A stretch of 64,000 bases of DNA from Rothia nasimurium. Its GTDB lineage: Bacteria > Actinomycetota > Actinomycetes > Actinomycetales > Micrococcaceae. A program made the position numbers and the translations under genes. The notes under the pieces were generated by a model. The model searched no databases. It was not told where the DNA came from and was given only the letters and a program-made list of their open reading frames with translations. Of the stretch, positions 1-8,686 are shown piece by piece; the first letter of the stretch is position 1, and each line of letters starts with the position of its first letter. The stretch lies in the NCBI RefSeq assembly GCF_928382285.1, contig NZ_CAKMSS010000007.1, forward strand, positions 61,430-125,429, read 5' to 3'.

Positions 1-29
1 CGTCAAAACGACAAAGGTTTCACATTCCC

Positions 30-998
30 ATGTCAACCACAGCAGCACCGCAGCCGGGCACCAGCAGCGCCCGCGCGAAAACCAAGGACCTTCCCGATGT
101 AGGAAACCCGGCGGCAGATAAAATCTTCTCGGGTATCTCCCTCGGCGCCGGCGTCCTTATTCTTATTGTCCTGGCAGCTGTCGCTATCTTCCTGGTCGCC
201 CAGGCCCTGCCGGTTTTCACCGCAGACCCAGCAGACCTCACCAGCGGCAGCTTCATTCAGTACATCATCCCGCTGACTATCGGCACCCTCATTGCCTCGA
301 CCATTGCCCTGCTCCTGGCAACCCCTATCGGCATCGGCGTGGCTCTGTTCATCTCCCACTACGCCCCTCGCAAGCTGGCTAAGGGTATCGGCTACGTGAT
401 TGACCTGCTGGCCGCTATCCCTTCCGTTATCTTCGGTGCCTGGGGCGCTTCGGTACTGGCCCCCAAAATCGTGCCCTTCTACGACTGGCTCGCCACCTAC
501 CTGGGCTTCATCCCTATCTTCGAAGGCCCCGCCTCACAGACCGGTAAGACCATCCTGACCGCGGGCATCGTCCTGGGCATCATGATTCTGCCCATCATCA
601 CCTCTATGTGCCGCGAAATCTTCATCCAGACTCCCACTCTGCAGGAAGAAGCAGCCCTGGGTCTGGGTGCCACTCGCTGGGAGATGATTCGCATGACCGT
701 CTTCCCCTTCGCCCGCACCGGCATCATTTCCTCCGTCATGCTGGCCCTGGGGCGTGCCCTCGGTGAAACCATGGCAGTGACCCTGGTACTGGCGTCCGGC
801 CCGCTGACCGCCTCCATCATCAAGTCCGGGAACCAGACCTTCGCCTCAGAGATCGCCCTCAACTTCCCCGAGGCCTACGGTCTGCGCATGTCAGAGCTGA
901 TTGCAGCCGGCCTGGTGCTCTTCGTCATCACCCTCATCGTCAACATCCTGGCCCGCATGATCGTGGCCCGCTACAAGGACTTCTCAGGAGCTAACTAA
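30..998 (+). CDS. pstC: Phosphate ABC transporter permease PstC
   Basis: One of the two membrane permeases of the high-affinity phosphate importer PstSCAB. The 322-residue protein has a polar N-terminus, a first membrane helix near residues 33-60, and several further helices. An EAA-type loop that docks the ATPase lies near residues 200-222 (TLQEEAALGLGATRWEM). It heads pstC-pstA-pstB; pstS would be expected just left of the window. No strong Shine-Dalgarno is seen before the ATG. The stop overlaps the pstA start by one base, implying coupled translation. Confidence 0.96.
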   Translation: MSTTAAPQPGTSSARAKTKDLPDVGNPAADKIFSGISLGAGVLILIVLAAVAIFLVAQALPVFTADPADLTSGSFIQYIIPLTIGTLIASTIALLLATPIGIGVALFISHYAPRKLAKGIGYVIDLLAAIPSVIFGAWGASVLAPKIVPFYDWLATYLGFIPIFEGPASQTGKTILTAGIVLGIMILPIITSMCREIFIQTPTLQEEAALGLGATRWEMIRMTVFPFARTGIISSVMLALGRALGETMAVTLVLASGPLTASIIKSGNQTFASEIALNFPEAYGLRMSELIAAGLVLFVITLIVNILARMIVARYKDFSGAN

Positions 999-2095
999 TG
1001 TCTGTAGCTACCACCTCATCCCGCTTCGCCAGCCGCCAGGCCCCCAAGTGGCTGCCCCTGGCCGTCGGCGCAGGCTCCCTGATTCTGGGCGCCGCCGCCA
1101 GTGCCCTCACCGGCTTCTCTATCGCAACCTTCGCCCTCTTTGCAGGCATCATCTTCGTGATTGCCGGCCCCCTGGCCGTCACCTCCTTCGAAGGCAAGCG
1201 CAAGGGCCAGGACGCCTTCGCCCGCTACCTGGTCTACGGCACCTTCCTCATCGCCCTCATCCCCCTGGTCTCGGTGCTCTACACCGTACTCGCCAAGGGT
1301 ATCCCCGGCCTGTCAGGTAACTTCCTGAGCACCTCCATGAAGGGCGTCACCGGCGTACACGATAACGCCGCCGCTGCAGGCGAAGGCCCCGTATTCGGCG
1401 GTATCTATCACGCCATCATCGGTACCCTCGAAATTACCCTGCTGGCCACCGTCATCTCGGTACCCATCGGCCTGCTCACCGCTATCTACCTGGTGGAATA
1501 CGGCCAGGGCAAGTGGCTCTCCAAAGCCATCACCTTCTTCGTGGACGTCATGACCGGCATCCCCTCCATTGTGGCGGGCCTCTTCGCGGCCTCCTTCTTC
1601 GCCCTGGTATCAGGTAACCCCATGAACCGTATGGGCCTGGTAGCAGCTGTGGCCCTGTCTGTCCTCATGATTCCTACCGTGGTGCGTAACGCCGAAGAAA
1701 TGCTGCGTATCGTGCCCAACGAACTGCGCGAGGCGTCCTACGCCCTGGGCGTCCGTAAGTGGCGTACCATCATGAAGGTCGTTATCCCCACCGCTATCTC
1801 GGGCATCGCATCGGGCGTAACCCTGGCTATCGCCCGCGTCATCGGCGAAACTGCCCCCATCCTGGTGACCGCAGGCTTCGTCACCTCCATCAACTGGAGC
1901 GCCTTCAGCGGCTGGATGGCAACCCTGCCCACCTACATCTACTACCAGATCATGACGCCCACCAGCCCCACCGCCGCGTCCGTCTCCGAGACCCGCGCCT
2001 GGGCCGCTGCGCTCATCTTGATCATCATCGTGATGGTACTGAACCTCATTGCCCGTACTATCGCCAAGATCTTCGCCCCCAAGACCGGCCGATAA
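998..2095 (+). CDS. pstA: Phosphate ABC transporter permease PstA
   Basis: Second permease of the phosphate importer, pairing with PstC. At 365 residues it is longer than the usual ~290. The extra length is N-terminal and contains two hydrophobic segments (about residues 20-58) before the conserved permease core. The EAA-like loop reads ELREASYALGVRKWRTIMK, near residues 240-258. The start shares one base with the pstC stop, and AGGAG lies 7 bp upstream. Same operon as pstC and pstB. Confidence 0.95.
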   Translation: MSVATTSSRFASRQAPKWLPLAVGAGSLILGAAASALTGFSIATFALFAGIIFVIAGPLAVTSFEGKRKGQDAFARYLVYGTFLIALIPLVSVLYTVLAKGIPGLSGNFLSTSMKGVTGVHDNAAAAGEGPVFGGIYHAIIGTLEITLLATVISVPIGLLTAIYLVEYGQGKWLSKAITFFVDVMTGIPSIVAGLFAASFFALVSGNPMNRMGLVAAVALSVLMIPTVVRNAEEMLRIVPNELREASYALGVRKWRTIMKVVIPTAISGIASGVTLAIARVIGETAPILVTAGFVTSINWSAFSGWMATLPTYIYYQIMTPTSPTAASVSETRAWAAALILIIIVMVLNLIARTIAKIFAPKTGR

Positions 2096-2155
2096 GACCC
2101 ACGAAAAGCCTATGAGCTTTACCCGGCCCCAAGACTTTTAGAAAAAGGAAACTCC

Positions 2156-2935
2156 ATGTCAAAGCGCATCGACGTTGAAAACCTGAACGTGTACTACGGC
2201 GACTTCCTCGCGGTAGAAGACATCTCCATGGAAATTGAACCCCGCACCGTCACCGCCTTCATCGGCCCCTCAGGTTGCGGCAAGTCAACCTTCCTGCGCA
2301 CCCTCAACCGCATGCACGAGGTAATCCCCGGCGCCCGCGTTGAAGGTAAGGTACTGCTCGACGGCGAAAACCTCTACGGTAAGGGCGTTGACCCCGTGGT
2401 GGTCCGCTCCCAGATTGGTATGGTCTTCCAGCGCCCCAACCCTTTCCCCACCATGTCCATCCGCGAGAACGTGCTAGCGGGTGTGAAGCTCAACAACCGC
2501 AAAATCTCCAAGACCGACGCGGACGAGCTGGTCGAATCCTCCCTGCGCGGTGCTAACCTCTGGAACGAGGTCAAGGACCGCCTCGACAAGCCCGGCTCCG
2601 GCCTCTCCGGTGGCCAGCAGCAGCGTCTGTGCATCGCCCGTTCCATCGCGGTTAAGCCCGACGTGATTCTCATGGACGAGCCCTGCTCCGCTCTCGATCC
2701 CATCTCAACACTGGCCGTTGAGGACCTCATCAACGAGCTCAAGGAAAACTTCACCGTGGTCATCGTGACCCACAATATGCAGCAGGCAGCCCGTGTCTCA
2801 GACAAGACCGCCTTCTTCAACATTGCGGGCACCGGCAAACCCGGCAAGCTCATCGAGTACGCCCCCACCCAGGAAATCTTCAACAACCCCAGCCAGAAGG
2901 CCACCGAAGACTATGTCTCTGGCCGCTTCGGCTAA
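2156..2935 (+). CDS. pstB: Phosphate ABC transporter ATP-binding protein PstB
   Basis: ATPase that powers phosphate import through PstCA. The 259-residue protein has Walker [10 protein letters not shown], the PstB-typical Q-loop [11 protein letters not shown], the signature LSGGQQQR and Walker [14 protein letters not shown]. Length is normal for the family. It lies 60 bp after pstA with AAAAGGAAA before the ATG. No phoU follows; the operon ends here at hairpins. Confidence 0.97.
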   Translation: MSKRIDVENLNVYYGDFLAVEDISMEIEPRTVTAFIGPSGCGKSTFLRTLNRMHEVIPGARVEGKVLLDGENLYGKGVDPVVVRSQIGMVFQRPNPFPTMSIRENVLAGVKLNNRKISKTDADELVESSLRGANLWNEVKDRLDKPGSGLSGGQQQRLCIARSIAVKPDVILMDEPCSALDPISTLAVEDLINELKENFTVVIVTHNMQQAARVSDKTAFFNIAGTGKPGKLIEYAPTQEIFNNPSQKATEDYVSGRFG

Positions 2936-2952
2936 GCTAGCGCCCCGCTATC

Positions 2953-3093
2953 GCCCGCTCTAAGCGGGCATAACAAAACTTCCCTCACCCCGTAGCCGTA
3001 GCTGCGCGGGGGAGGGAACACCATGGGAATGTGTGTGCCGCCCGGCCCCTAACTCCTTTCGCTGCTGGAAAGGACGGGGTCGGGCGGCTTTTT
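2953..3093 (+). terminator. Hairpins ending the pst operon, including a strong intrinsic terminator
   Basis: Three consecutive inverted repeats follow pstB. The first is a 7-bp stem at 2953-2969. The second pairs TCCCTC with GAGGGA at about 2981-3017. The third has 13-bp arms with one G-T pair (3037-3049 and 3076-3088) and runs into TTTTT, so it is a classic intrinsic terminator. The gene to the right is convergent and ends at 3145. Confidence 0.8.
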
Positions 3094-3144
3094 CGTGTGG
3101 CACCCCGGCTTATATCGGGGTGCATTTTGTCTGCCGGTGCGTGG

Positions 3145-4629
3145 CTATTCGCCGCGCATCTTGCGGCGCATCCAGCCGCGCAGGGTGGCGTTTTCTTCGG
3201 CTTCGATGAGGGAGTCAGCTAACTCGGCGTTACGACGCTCTAGCTCGTCGGCTCGAGCCTGGGCCCGGTCGCGCTGGAGTAGACGCTGGTAGTCCCAGGA
3301 GAGGGCCCTGTCGGTCTCTGCGCTGGCACGGGCAGCAGCCAGCGAAATATCTGCGATATCGTCGCGCACGAGCAGGTTGGTTATGTTCCACTCACCGGTA
3401 AAGATGGTGGGGGTGTTGCCCAGTTCGCGGACGGCGGGGGCCGCCTGCCCTGCCCCGTGCAGGAGGACGTGGGAGGCGGCGTCCCACCAGCTGGCGGAGA
3501 AGCCGCGGAGCTGCTCAGCCCGTGCTAGCAAGGTTTCAGAGAGCTCATTGCGGAGCTGAATGACCTCGTGCAGGGCCTCGGCAGGTGCATCAGAGTTGAG
3601 CAAAGCCAGAGGGATAGCGTAGTTTTCAGCCCCGTACTGCTCCATCATGCCGCGTACCCGCATATCGGTGAAGGCATCGGGTAATAGGGCTACAAAGGGA
3701 ACACCTGCTGACAGGGAGAAGACGCCGGGATGGTAGCGGGTAGAGACCGCGATGAAGGCACCGCGGTGAACCTGCACGGCGTCGTCCGTGTGCACCATGG
3801 GCAGCTGCACGGGGTGAGAGAACATGTGTGAGGCGATCTCAGCGTGGACCGCTACGTCTCCCTGATCGGTGAGGGGCTCACCCATATGGGGTAGGAAAAC
3901 GGTGCGGAGGCCGTATTCGCGGTGCATATCGTCAAGCAGCTGACCGATGACCCGGGCCTGCCCCGGGGCAAGACCCGAGAAAGTAGCGCAAATGTAGTGT
4001 TCGGGCAGATCAACGACCGGACGGCCCGGTAGGGAGCGCTTCTGATGCTGGTAGAAGGTGGCGTCATCCACAATCAGGTGGGCTTGAACGCCCTGCTGGG
4101 TAGCCCAGGTATAGGAGGACTTTTCCCGCATACCCACAAGCTGGGCAGAAGAAAGCATGTCGCGCAGGGTGTCGGCATCGGCCTCTGTAAGCACCGGCCC
4201 CACCGACTGGCCAGAAATCACCAGGGGAATCTCATGAGCTTGAGCGACCATAGCGTAGGCGGCACGTTCATAGAGTAGGTGCCCGGTTGCTGAGTTCATA
4301 TTGCCCCCACCGGCGATCACGATGCCGTCCATGTCGGCTACCTGGCGTACAAAGGTGGTGATATTTTCAGCGGCGGGGTGGCCTCCCAGGTGCTGTTTGA
4401 CCTGGCCCAAGAAAATTTCGCGTTCGGCAGGGGGAACCGGGAAATCGAGAGTCTTGATATAGCCGGTAGCGGTGCCGATGTAGGCCTGGGAGTTCTCAAC
4501 AGAGCGGGTAGCGATATAGACTTCGTAGCCGCGGCGGGTCAGCTCAGCGGCGGTTGCGATGCCCATAGCTTCGTCGCCAACGTGGTACACAGACTGCCCT
4601 AGGTCTGCGAGCACAAGAATGCGAGGCAT
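3145..4629 (-). CDS. Polysaccharide pyruvyl transferase family protein
   Basis: Likely transfers pyruvyl (ketal) groups to a cell-wall or extracellular polysaccharide. The 494-residue protein starts with a Rossmann-like strand and the family's GDEA motif (LGQSVYHVGDEAMG). It contains GGGNMNS near residue 105 and VISGQSVGP near 138, both typical of PF04230 enzymes. The C-terminal ~70 residues (from about 420) are charged and predicted coiled coil, which is not part of the catalytic fold. It stands alone, with an extended -10-like TGTATATAAG about 100 bp upstream. The exact acceptor glycan cannot be told. Confidence 0.8.
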   Translation of the reverse strand: MPRILVLADLGQSVYHVGDEAMGIATAAELTRRGYEVYIATRSVENSQAYIGTATGYIKTLDFPVPPAEREIFLGQVKQHLGGHPAAENITTFVRQVADMDGIVIAGGGNMNSATGHLLYERAAYAMVAQAHEIPLVISGQSVGPVLTEADADTLRDMLSSAQLVGMREKSSYTWATQQGVQAHLIVDDATFYQHQKRSLPGRPVVDLPEHYICATFSGLAPGQARVIGQLLDDMHREYGLRTVFLPHMGEPLTDQGDVAVHAEIASHMFSHPVQLPMVHTDDAVQVHRGAFIAVSTRYHPGVFSLSAGVPFVALLPDAFTDMRVRGMMEQYGAENYAIPLALLNSDAPAEALHEVIQLRNELSETLLARAEQLRGFSASWWDAASHVLLHGAGQAAPAVRELGNTPTIFTGEWNITNLLVRDDIADISLAAARASAETDRALSWDYQRLLQRDRAQARADELERRNAELADSLIEAEENATLRGWMRRKMRGE

Positions 4630-4768
4630 GATTAGCGGTTTCCTTTCACAAAGCGTGGGTGCGCTACGGGGGAGCGCTCCGATGTGCCCGTGCCTGGTGG
4701 GCAGCTTTGAGGTGGTGCGAGTGGTTTCTTATATACAGTCTAGTCTCGCATTGTTTGGGGTGGGAGCG

Positions 4769-5779
4769 CTACAGCAGGGGGGAGAGTGCCAGGAAGAGAA
4801 CAGCGGCGAGCAGAAAACAGGCTGGCATGGTGATAAACCAGGTCAGGATAATGCGGAGCACGATTTTGTGGCGCACGGCGGCAAAACGCTGGTTTACTCC
4901 TGAGCCGAGTACTGCTGAAGCAGCGAGGTGGGAGGACGAGACCGGGGTGTTGAGGAAGAACTGTAGAAGCACCATGGCCAGCGCGGTTGAGCTTTGTGCA
5001 ACGGCCCCACGGAAGGGGTCGACCTTGACCATCTGGTGTGCGAAAGTATAGCCGATGCGGGAGCTGCCCCGGGCGGTGCCGAAGCCCAGCACCATAGCAA
5101 GGAAGAGGGCGGAGATGATGTAGGTGGTGGGGTGTACTTCGAGTCCGGCGGAGAGCAACAAGACGGCGTAGATGACGACGGCTCGTTGCCCTGTTTGAAT
5201 TCCGTGGATGAGGGAGATCAGCGAGTTGGCGAGGGACAGCACGCTGCGGGAGAAGCGGTTGACGGTGGAGGGGTAGGAGCGTTGGAGCAGACCGTAGAAG
5301 GGGAAAACTGCCGCCCAGGCCAGAACGAAGAGGACGATGGGGGCCAGCACGAGGGGTACGAAGAGGAAGGTGGCAAGGGGCTCAGAGAAAGGATTGAAAG
5401 CACCAAGGTCGGTAGCGCGGGCTGCCCAGGCAGCGCCCGCAAGACCCCCGATGAGGGCGTGGGTGGATGAGGACGGAATACGGAACCACCAGGTAATAAT
5501 GCCCCAGATAATAGCTGAGATGAGAGCGGTAAGAATGAGCCCCAGGCCGGTGTCGTTGTGGGGTACGGTCAGCCAGTGGGTGGTGACGGAGCCCAGCATG
5601 ATGCCGGTCATGGCCATGCCGACAGCGTTAAAGAGGGCGCTGGTGCGCAGGGCGATTTTGGGGGTGAGGGCCCTGGTTTTCACGGGTATGGCGGTGGCGT
5701 TGGGGGCGTCTCGAAAGCCTGTGACGAAGGTGAAGGCGATGAGCGCTAGGCAGCCGAGGGTAAACAGGGCAAGAGTCAC
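4769..5779 (-). CDS. Inorganic phosphate transporter, PiT family
   Basis: Low-affinity, metal-phosphate/proton-coupled phosphate permease. The 336-residue membrane protein has about ten helices. Two internal repeats carry the PiT signatures: the first reads GFRDAPNATAIPVKTRAL near residues 22-39 and the second is degenerate (FLNTPVSSSHLAASAVLG, about 277-294). SSSTHALIGG lies near 102-111. GTG start; the first base overlaps the TAG stop of the DUF47 gene, so the two are a coupled operon. The window thus has both a Pst and a Pit system within 3 kb of each other. Confidence 0.93.
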   Translation of the reverse strand: MTLALFTLGCLALIAFTFVTGFRDAPNATAIPVKTRALTPKIALRTSALFNAVGMAMTGIMLGSVTTHWLTVPHNDTGLGLILTALISAIIWGIITWWFRIPSSSTHALIGGLAGAAWAARATDLGAFNPFSEPLATFLFVPLVLAPIVLFVLAWAAVFPFYGLLQRSYPSTVNRFSRSVLSLANSLISLIHGIQTGQRAVVIYAVLLLSAGLEVHPTTYIISALFLAMVLGFGTARGSSRIGYTFAHQMVKVDPFRGAVAQSSTALAMVLLQFFLNTPVSSSHLAASAVLGSGVNQRFAAVRHKIVLRIILTWFITMPACFLLAAVLFLALSPLL

Positions 5780-6396
5780 TAGGACTCCTGCACGATAATG
5801 CGGCCGATTTCGGTGGCGACGGTGCGCATAGCTTCTGATGCTTCGATGAGCTTACGCACGAACTGGGTGGTCTGCAGATAGCGGGTCTGCTTGTAGCGGT
5901 CCTGAATATCGGCGTCGTATTCTTCAGCTATGCGTACGGCCTGCTTGGCGATGCGGAGCATAGTAATCCAGTAGTCGTCCAGGTCGCGCAGGGTGCTGAG
6001 TTTGGGGATGATTTCGGTGGTCAGCACTGCCTGGCGCTGGATGAGGTCGAGCAGGGTCGCTGCCTTGGGTGAGAACCGCACGATGTGGTAGAGGTGCAGA
6101 ATGTTGGCGGCTGAGGTCAGCTTTTCAACCACGTTGTTGAGTGAGACAGCCAGGGTGTAGATGTCTTCGCGGGGGATAGGAGTTGAGAAGGAGCTGCGCA
6201 CAGCGGTCATGGTGGTGTGCAGCATGTCGAGGGTTGCAGCTTCGTGGGTGAGGGTGCGTTCAAGGAGCTCTGGGTAGCGGTCTTCGGGAGATCCCACCAT
6301 CTCTGAGAGCAGGGCGGCTGCTCCGGTGACCTGCTCTGAGAGCGTAGCTAGGGCGGTCAGCGAGGTGTTCTCTTGGGGGAACATACGTTGGAGCAT
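5779..6396 (-). CDS. DUF47 (PhoU-like) partner of the Pit phosphate transporter
   Basis: All-helical PhoU-related protein of the DUF47/TIGR00153 family, usually encoded with PiT and thought to modulate it. A TTG start at 6456 is possible. The ATG at 6396 is preferred because AGGAGAG lies 8 bp upstream and the protein then begins near the family's usual N-terminus (FPQENTSLTALATLSEQ). That gives 205 residues, the normal size. The 1-bp overlap with the transporter gene shows coupling. The gene is preceded by a long structured leader (6397-6655). Confidence 0.88.
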   Translation of the reverse strand: MLQRMFPQENTSLTALATLSEQVTGAAALLSEMVGSPEDRYPELLERTLTHEAATLDMLHTTMTAVRSSFSTPIPREDIYTLAVSLNNVVEKLTSAANILHLYHIVRFSPKAATLLDLIQRQAVLTTEIIPKLSTLRDLDDYWITMLRIAKQAVRIAEEYDADIQDRYKQTRYLQTTQFVRKLIEASEAMRTVATEIGRIIVQES

Positions 6397-6655
6397 GGGC
6401 CAGCTCTCCTGGATGTGGGCGGGTGGGCAGGTGCTGAGCTTATGGTACCGCGCCAAGGTTAACGGGGGAGAGCTCGGTAAAATCCCCGGTGCGGACGCAA
6501 GTGCCGGGCTACCTGCCTCACGGAAAGAGAAGCGGAGCCCGGCACAGCGATATGAAGTTTAGCGATGTCAGGCTGGGAGCGCCTCTCGGCGGAAGGCCGC
6601 TCGAAGCGGCTAAAGATTTGGAGCCCGGGGCTACCTATTAGCAGCCTGACATCTT
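6397..6655 (-). promoter_or_regulatory. Structured 5' leader of the DUF47-Pit operon, type not identified
   Basis: Read on the minus strand, the leader starts at the predicted +1 (~6655). It immediately forms a perfect 12-bp helix (6642-6653 with 6564-6575) enclosing a multi-branched ~66-nt region. This is followed by a second element with a perfect 10-bp stem (6536-6545 with 6501-6510). Both elements carry CGGGCUCC and GGUAGCCC segments. A third weak stem pairs CGGGGA with UCCCCG at about 6470-6498, before the ribosome site. The layout resembles a tandem cis-regulatory RNA. It does not match the TPP, SAM, cobalamin, glycine, M-box or ydaO consensus as remembered. Confidence 0.55.
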
Positions 6656-6662
6656 GGTATCC

Positions 6663-6692
6663 ATCATTCTCCTGTTCACCGGTTCCTGTCAA
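6663..6692 (-). promoter_or_regulatory. Promoter of the DUF47-Pit operon
   Basis: On the minus strand a perfect -35 TTGACA (6687-6692) and a -10-like AATGAT (6663-6668) are separated by 18 bp. The implied +1 near 6655 falls at the foot of the leader's 12-bp helix. Confidence 0.6.
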
Positions 6693-6746
6693 CCCCGTAC
6701 AGTGTTCCCGCTAGTTTTACTTGTCAGGGAGGTTTACCTGAAGGCG

Positions 6747-7457
6747 CTAGTCCAGGGTTCCTGCCCGCCAACGCAGAGCGGCTTCCTCCAGTTCCCGGGC
6801 GGTACCGGTGAGTCTGCGGGCAGCTGAGCGCAGGCGGACGGCCCTCCCAGCGGCCTCGTCGCGCACCTCGGCTGAGGGGCGGCGGAGTTCGAACCCATCA
6901 TCGGGGTGCCAGTCCCGGGGCGAGACCCGCTGGCCGTGCCTCAGTTCTAGGGCGACGTCGTCCTGTCCTAGAGCCAGCACCCGGCAGAAAGCCGCAAAGC
7001 GGTTGAGAGCCACGTCGAAGTCACCGGTGTAGGCGCCGGCCAAGATAGCGTCGACGGTGGCACAGATTTCGTCGGCGGTGGGAGGCGACGGAACCCCCGC
7101 CAGAGCTTGCGCCAGGTAGCTGGAGTGCATGCCGCGCTCGTAGTAGTGGCTCATGAGCTGGGAGTTGGCGCGAATGACGCCGCGCAGGGCGTAGATGCGC
7201 CAGAGGGCGCCGGCGATGGTCACGGGGGCAGCCCGCGACCAGAGTTCGGCGACGGCTTCTATGCCGAATTCGTCGGTGTAGTGCACCAGGCGTTTGGTGA
7301 CTGAGGGGTCTTCGTTGGCGCGTCCGCGGGCTAGTAGGGCGCGGGCGGACGCCTGGGCGGCAGTTGCGAGGTCTTCTGGGCTGTCAGCCCCCTGGTAGCG
7401 TTCAAACTTTTCGGTAGAGAGGCGGACGGGGCGGTGGAAGCGGGCGTCAGAAGGCAT
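6747..7457 (-). CDS. Conserved actinobacterial protein of unknown function
   Basis: A 236-residue soluble protein, rich in Arg and Ala and predicted mostly helical. No signal peptide, membrane segment or catalytic motif is recognised. A central stretch (about residues 75-130) has the look of a helical bundle, with HYTDEFGIEAVAELW and RANSQLMSHYYERG. Its composition and codon use match neighbouring housekeeping genes, so it is probably real. It lies 40 bp upstream of nothing co-directional except the permease gene transcribed from 8249. No function is proposed. Confidence 0.7.
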   Translation of the reverse strand: MPSDARFHRPVRLSTEKFERYQGADSPEDLATAAQASARALLARGRANEDPSVTKRLVHYTDEFGIEAVAELWSRAAPVTIAGALWRIYALRGVIRANSQLMSHYYERGMHSSYLAQALAGVPSPPTADEICATVDAILAGAYTGDFDVALNRFAAFCRVLALGQDDVALELRHGQRVSPRDWHPDDGFELRRPSAEVRDEAAGRAVRLRSAARRLTGTARELEEAALRWRAGTLD

Positions 7458-7496
7458 GCCTACCAGTGTAGAACTGCCGAGGTGCTCAGCGAAAGG

Positions 7497-8249
7497 CTAT
7501 GCGCTGAGAGGTAAAACTCGGGTGCGGGTGATAATGCTGGTCAGGAGCAAGGCCGCAATGGTTCCTGCCAGGGTTTGGCCTGCCAGGACGGCGATTTGGA
7601 GCTGGGCGGCGAGCAGGGGAGAGGCTCCTCCCATGAGGGCGCCGACGAAAGTTCCGGGCAGGGTGACGAGGCCGGTGGCGCGGGTCTGGTCGAGCCCTGG
7701 GGTAAGGGCCTCGGTAATGGCGGCTTTGGTGATGTCGCGGAAGGCGACCGGGGAGGTAGCTCCCAGGGCTAGCCAGGCCTCAATCTCCCCCTGGCGGGCA
7801 GCTGTGAGGGTGGTGAAGTTGCGTGCTGTGAGGGTCGTGATGGTCATGGTTCCGCGAATGATGATGCCAGCAACCGCTACCAGGTTTTGGGTGGAGTAGG
7901 GCACCAAGCCGAGGGCGAAGATCAGCAGGACAGCAAGGAGGGCACCTAGGGTGATGGATAGCGCGGTTGCTGCCAGGCCCCGGTGGAGCTGTTTGCTGTG
8001 CTTGCCGGAGGTGATGGTGGCGGTGGTGAGCATCAGGGCGATGAAGAGCACCAGAGCCCAGGGGGCGGCCAGGATGCCCTGTAGTAGGAGGGCAATGACG
8101 GCAAGCTGTAGGCAGGCCCGCAGAATCGAGATATAGGGCTGCCAGCGGAGCTGGATCTTCTGGGTGGCAAGCAGGGCTGTGGTGAGGCCAACGAAGAGCA
8201 GTAGGGCAAGGGCGTAGTGGGTGAGGGGGCTGTGCAGGAGTGCGTTCAC
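7497..8249 (-). CDS. FetB/YbbM-type (UPF0014) ABC transporter permease
   Basis: A 250-residue membrane protein with about seven hydrophobic segments. The C-terminal half carries the family hallmark LVTLPGTFVGALMGGASPL followed by AAQLQIAVLAGQ. In E. coli FetB works with the ATPase FetA in iron export and oxidative-stress tolerance. No FetA-like ATPase is next to it here, so its partner must be elsewhere or its role differs. It ends 39 bp before the start of the 6747-7457 gene and may be co-transcribed with it. Confidence 0.85.
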   Translation of the reverse strand: MNALLHSPLTHYALALLLFVGLTTALLATQKIQLRWQPYISILRACLQLAVIALLLQGILAAPWALVLFIALMLTTATITSGKHSKQLHRGLAATALSITLGALLAVLLIFALGLVPYSTQNLVAVAGIIIRGTMTITTLTARNFTTLTAARQGEIEAWLALGATSPVAFRDITKAAITEALTPGLDQTRATGLVTLPGTFVGALMGGASPLLAAQLQIAVLAGQTLAGTIAALLLTSIITRTRVLPLSA

Positions 8250-8299
8250 ACAGCTATTAGAGCACGGTAATGGGGCGGACGCTTGCCGCGGCCGGGTTT

Positions 8300-8328
8300 T
8301 TGGAGCTTTGCGTCACGGGGTGTATAGT
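8300..8328 (+). promoter_or_regulatory. Promoter of tRNA-Lys
   Basis: TTGGAG (8300-8305) and TATAGT (8323-8328) are separated by 17 bp and lie 28 bp before the mature 5' end of the tRNA. Confidence 0.65.
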
Positions 8329-8355
8329 GGAAGGCGCTGAGTTTACTCAGTGGAT

Positions 8356-8428
8356 GCGCCTTTAGCTCAGTTGGTAGAGCATCGGACTTTTAATCCGTGG
8401 GTCGTGGGTTCGAGCCCCACAGGGCGCA
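8356..8428 (+). tRNA. tRNA-Lys (anticodon UUU); integration target
   Basis: Complete cloverleaf: acceptor GCGCCTT/AGGGCGC, D-arm GCTC...GAGC, anticodon loop CTTTTAA with anticodon TTT, and a T-arm with GTTCGAG. The discriminator is A. CCA is not encoded (ACATC follows). The 3' part from 8386 is repeated at 10088 and 19237, which marks it as the attachment site of integrative elements; this copy remains intact and is the functional gene. Confidence 0.97.
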
Positions 8429-8432
8429 CATC
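8386..8432 (+). repeat. Attachment-site repeat, copy 1 (3' part of tRNA-Lys)
   Basis: These 47 bp, from the anticodon loop to 4 bp past the tRNA, recur exactly at 10088-10134. The first 45 bp recur at 19237-19281. Direct repeats of a tRNA 3' end are the usual trace of site-specific integration by a tyrosine recombinase. Confidence 0.92.
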
Positions 8433-8437
8433 GTATA

Positions 8438-8487
8438 GCCCCGTTGGTTCCCTATGTTTACAAGGAACTGGCGGGGTTTTATTTTTC
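8438..8487 (+). terminator. Intrinsic terminator after tRNA-Lys, within island A
   Basis: The arms GCCCCGTTGGTTCC and GGAACTGGCGGGG form a stem followed by TTTTATTTTT. It lies inside the inserted DNA, so island A supplies its own terminator to the tRNA gene it occupies. Confidence 0.8.
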
Positions 8488-8569
8488 CTGAAGCCATCGT
8501 TTGACAGGGCTACAGGCAGAAAAGCAGGTTCTAAAACATGCTGGGTGTATATCCAGGTGCGCAGATTTG

Positions 8570-8626
8570 CCGAGTGGCTATTTTTATACCGTTTTCTCTG
8601 ATTTTCGGTACAAAGCGGCCACTCGG
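8570..8626. repeat. Inverted repeat near the left end of island A
   Basis: Perfect 9-bp arms CCGAGTGGC (8570-8578) and GCCACTCGG (8618-8626) enclose a second 5-bp inverted pair (TACCG 8587-8591, CGGTA 8606-8610). It lies between the tRNA terminator and the 3' end of the methyltransferase gene. It could be the terminator of that gene or a recombinase arm-binding site. Confidence 0.5.
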
Positions 8627-8686
8627 GGAAACTCGGTGATGAGTAGGTATAAGCTTATTCTTGTTGGGGGACCTCACTTGTACGTT

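Noticed and set aside
3031..3222. Small plus-strand frames after the pst terminator
   Set aside because: They overlap the terminator hairpin and the 3' end of the pyruvyl-transferase gene, with no ribosome site.
6564..6653. tRNA, SRP RNA or tRNA-Sec at the Pit leader
   Set aside because: No T-arm GTTCGA, no SRP tetraloop with GGAAG...AGCAG arrangement and no long tRNA-Sec acceptor; the promoter and position fit an mRNA leader.
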